From assembly GCA_036501345.1 (NCBI GenBank), contig DASYAN010000034.1:1-6947 (forward strand): 6,947 nt of DNA, in the 5' to 3' direction. Positions within the stretch are counted from its first letter, which is position 1, and each line of letters begins with the position of its first letter. The notes beneath the pieces were generated by a model. It saw only the letters and a list, made by a program, of their open reading frames with translations. It was not told the DNA's origin and did no database searches. Both the position numbers and the translations under genes were made by a program. This DNA comes from DASYAN01 sp036501345. GTDB taxonomy: Bacteria; Chloroflexota; Ktedonobacteria; Ktedonobacterales; Ktedonobacteraceae. Shown piece after piece: positions 5,744 to 6,947 of the stretch.

Positions 5744-6947
5744 TTATTGCAGCAGGCGCACTAATTCTTGAAAAGGGCTCTTCTCACGTCTTTTTAGTGC
5801 ATTGACCTCTATATGCAGAGCCTCTTGAAGCTCTTCCCATAGTCCTCCCACTTGGTTCTCCGTTGTACGAATGTTGCTGATCGCTATGCGCAAGGTAAAC
5901 TTTCCATGTACACGCGTATGTGAAAGGAAATAGTGGCCTGCTGCATTGATACGGTTGAGAATCTTTTCGTTTAATACATCCAAAACTGTTTCGTTATCTA
6001 TGTTAGCCGGATGAGCCCGAAAACAAACAACACTCAAAGGCACTGGAGCCATAAGCTCAAAACCTGGCACTACATCGATCCACTCCGCTAGGCGACTGGC
6101 CAGTTGGCAATGTTCCTCAATGCGTGCTGCCAACCCTTGCTGCCCAAAATAACGTAGTACCATCCACAATTTCAAAGCGGGAAAGCGATGTGGTAGTGAG
6201 AAATCATAATCCATCAAATTTGGTACATCGCTGTTCTGACCTTCCGGGTTATCGAGATAGTCAGGTGTGAGGCTAAGCGCGGCCTTGAGTAGTTCCGGTC
6301 GTCGAGTGAAGAAAACACTGCAACCAAACGACGTGAAGAGCCATTTATGTGGATTGATCGTCAGCGAATCTGCTCGCTCGCAGCCAGCAAGCACCCAGCG
6401 CTTGCTAGGAATAATTGCCGCTGCTCCGCCATAGGCCGCATCAACATGGAGCCAGAGACCATAGCGTTCACATACATCGGCAATTACTGGAACTGGATCG
6501 ATGCTTGTAGTTGAAGTTGTACCAACAGTGGCCACAACAGCAAAAGGCAGCCAGCCAGCACGTCGATCTTCTTCGATGGCCTGGACAAGTTCGCCAACAT
6601 TCATGCGGAAAGCTGTATCTGTGCCAATTTTACGCACTCCCTCTAAGCCTAGTCCCAGTACAATCGCAGCTTTATCAACCGAGGTATGTGCTTCTTGTGA
6701 TGCATAGAGACGCAAACGGGGGACCTCCTTGCGCCCAGCCATTCCTAAACGACTGATCTGCAGGCCACCCAATGCCTCACGAGCTGCTACCAGAGCATGC
6801 AGTACCGCCGAGTTATGATGTAGCATACCAAATAGAGAATCGGGAAGCCCCAGCATCTGGCGCAGCCAATTCAAGGCAACCTGTTCAAGCTCGGTTGCGG
6901 CAGGAGAAGTACGCCAGAGCATTCGTGTTACATTGAAGGTTGCATCA
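5744..6947 (-). CDS. PLP-dependent amino-acid decarboxylase, group II (aromatic-type), N-terminus outside window
   Basis: The frame remains open past the ATG at 6920-6922 to the window edge (DATFNVTR before MLWRTSPAATELE), and that Met sits where the family has an internal 'W.tSPAATELE' motif, so the real start is upstream; about 75-90 residues are missing. Numbering from this Met, PLP-binding features are His79 in 'SQEAHTS' (ring stacking), Asp161 in 'HVDAAYGG' (pyridine nitrogen), and Lys193 in 'TINPHKWLF' (Schiff base). 'LPHRFPALKLWMVLR' (243-257) and 'FTLRIAISNIRTTENQV' (342-358) are further signatures. The family removes the carboxyl group from amino acids such as Phe, Tyr, Trp or DOPA to give amines, or acts on related substrates; the substrate cannot be decided from this part. 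All core residues visible are intact, so it is probably functional. It is a cytoplasmic enzyme by family and shows no evident link to its neighbours. Confidence 0.88.
   Translation of the reverse strand, partial: DATFNVTRMLWRTSPAATELEQVALNWLRQMLGLPDSLFGMLHHNSAVLHALVAAREALGGLQISRLGMAGRKEVPRLRLYASQEAHTSVDKAAIVLGLGLEGVRKIGTDTAFRMNVGELVQAIEEDRRAGWLPFAVVATVGTTSTTSIDPVPVIADVCERYGLWLHVDAAYGGAAAIIPSKRWVLAGCERADSLTINPHKWLFTSFGCSVFFTRRPELLKAALSLTPDYLDNPEGQNSDVPNLMDYDFSLPHRFPALKLWMVLRYFGQQGLAARIEEHCQLASRLAEWIDVVPGFELMAPVPLSVVCFRAHPANIDNETVLDVLNEKILNRINAAGHYFLSHTRVHGKFTLRIAISNIRTTENQVGGLWEELQEALHIEVNALKRREKSPFQELVRLLQ

Noticed and set aside
6920..6922. ATG at 6920-6922 (- strand) as the decarboxylase start
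   Set aside because: The codons upstream stay open to the window edge and the Met falls within a conserved family motif; the N-terminal region is simply cut off by the window.
1..6947. CRISPR array, tRNA or rRNA gene, insertion-sequence transposase
   Set aside because: I found no regularly spaced repeats, cloverleaf-like segment, rRNA-like sequence or DDE/HUH transposase ORF on either strand.

Overview
The window looks like chromosomal DNA from a filamentous, spore-forming Chloroflexota bacterium of the Ktedonobacter type. This is inferred from three things: the VWA/glutamine-amidotransferase-like membrane proteins, an Rpn-type nuclease of the kind abundant in that group, and a possible HEARO/omega-RNA-like element. 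The assignment rests on family resemblance only. No ribosomal RNA or marker gene is present, and base composition is moderate (about 50% GC by eye).

Layout. (1) Positions 2-1066, + strand: the 3' part of a BatA/VWA-family membrane protein gene that starts before the window. (2) Positions 1067-1278: a noncoding gap, AT-rich at first, then a segment with several nested stem-loops that may be a stand-alone structured RNA. (3) Positions 1279-2157 and 2211-2657, + strand: a full-length Rpn-family PD-(D/E)XK nuclease, followed by a shorter paralogue that keeps only the C-terminal half. (4) Positions 2658-2799: a GC-richer noncoding gap with a good ribosome binding site at its end. (5) Positions 2800-5718, + strand: a 972-residue membrane-anchored protein with VWA domains inside a glutamine-amidotransferase-like fold. 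(6) Positions 5744-6947, - strand: most of a PLP-dependent amino-acid decarboxylase that runs off the right edge and converges on gene 5 with only 25 bp between the stop codons.

How the parts relate. Genes 1 and 5 belong to the same kind of cell-surface system. In many bacteria VWA/BatA-like proteins are encoded together with MoxR ATPases and DUF58 proteins, and neighbouring family members usually sit close together. Here they are separated by about 1.7 kb holding the RNA-like element and the two Rpn genes. The simplest reading is that an accessory cassette has been inserted into, or has expanded within, a conserved membrane-protein operon. The decarboxylase looks functionally unrelated.

The most interesting region is 1067-2799. 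It holds a structured RNA candidate whose usual partner, an IscB-type ORF, is absent, placed directly upstream of a recombination-promoting nuclease gene and its nuclease-less duplicate. The RNA assignment is tentative and needs a covariance-model search.
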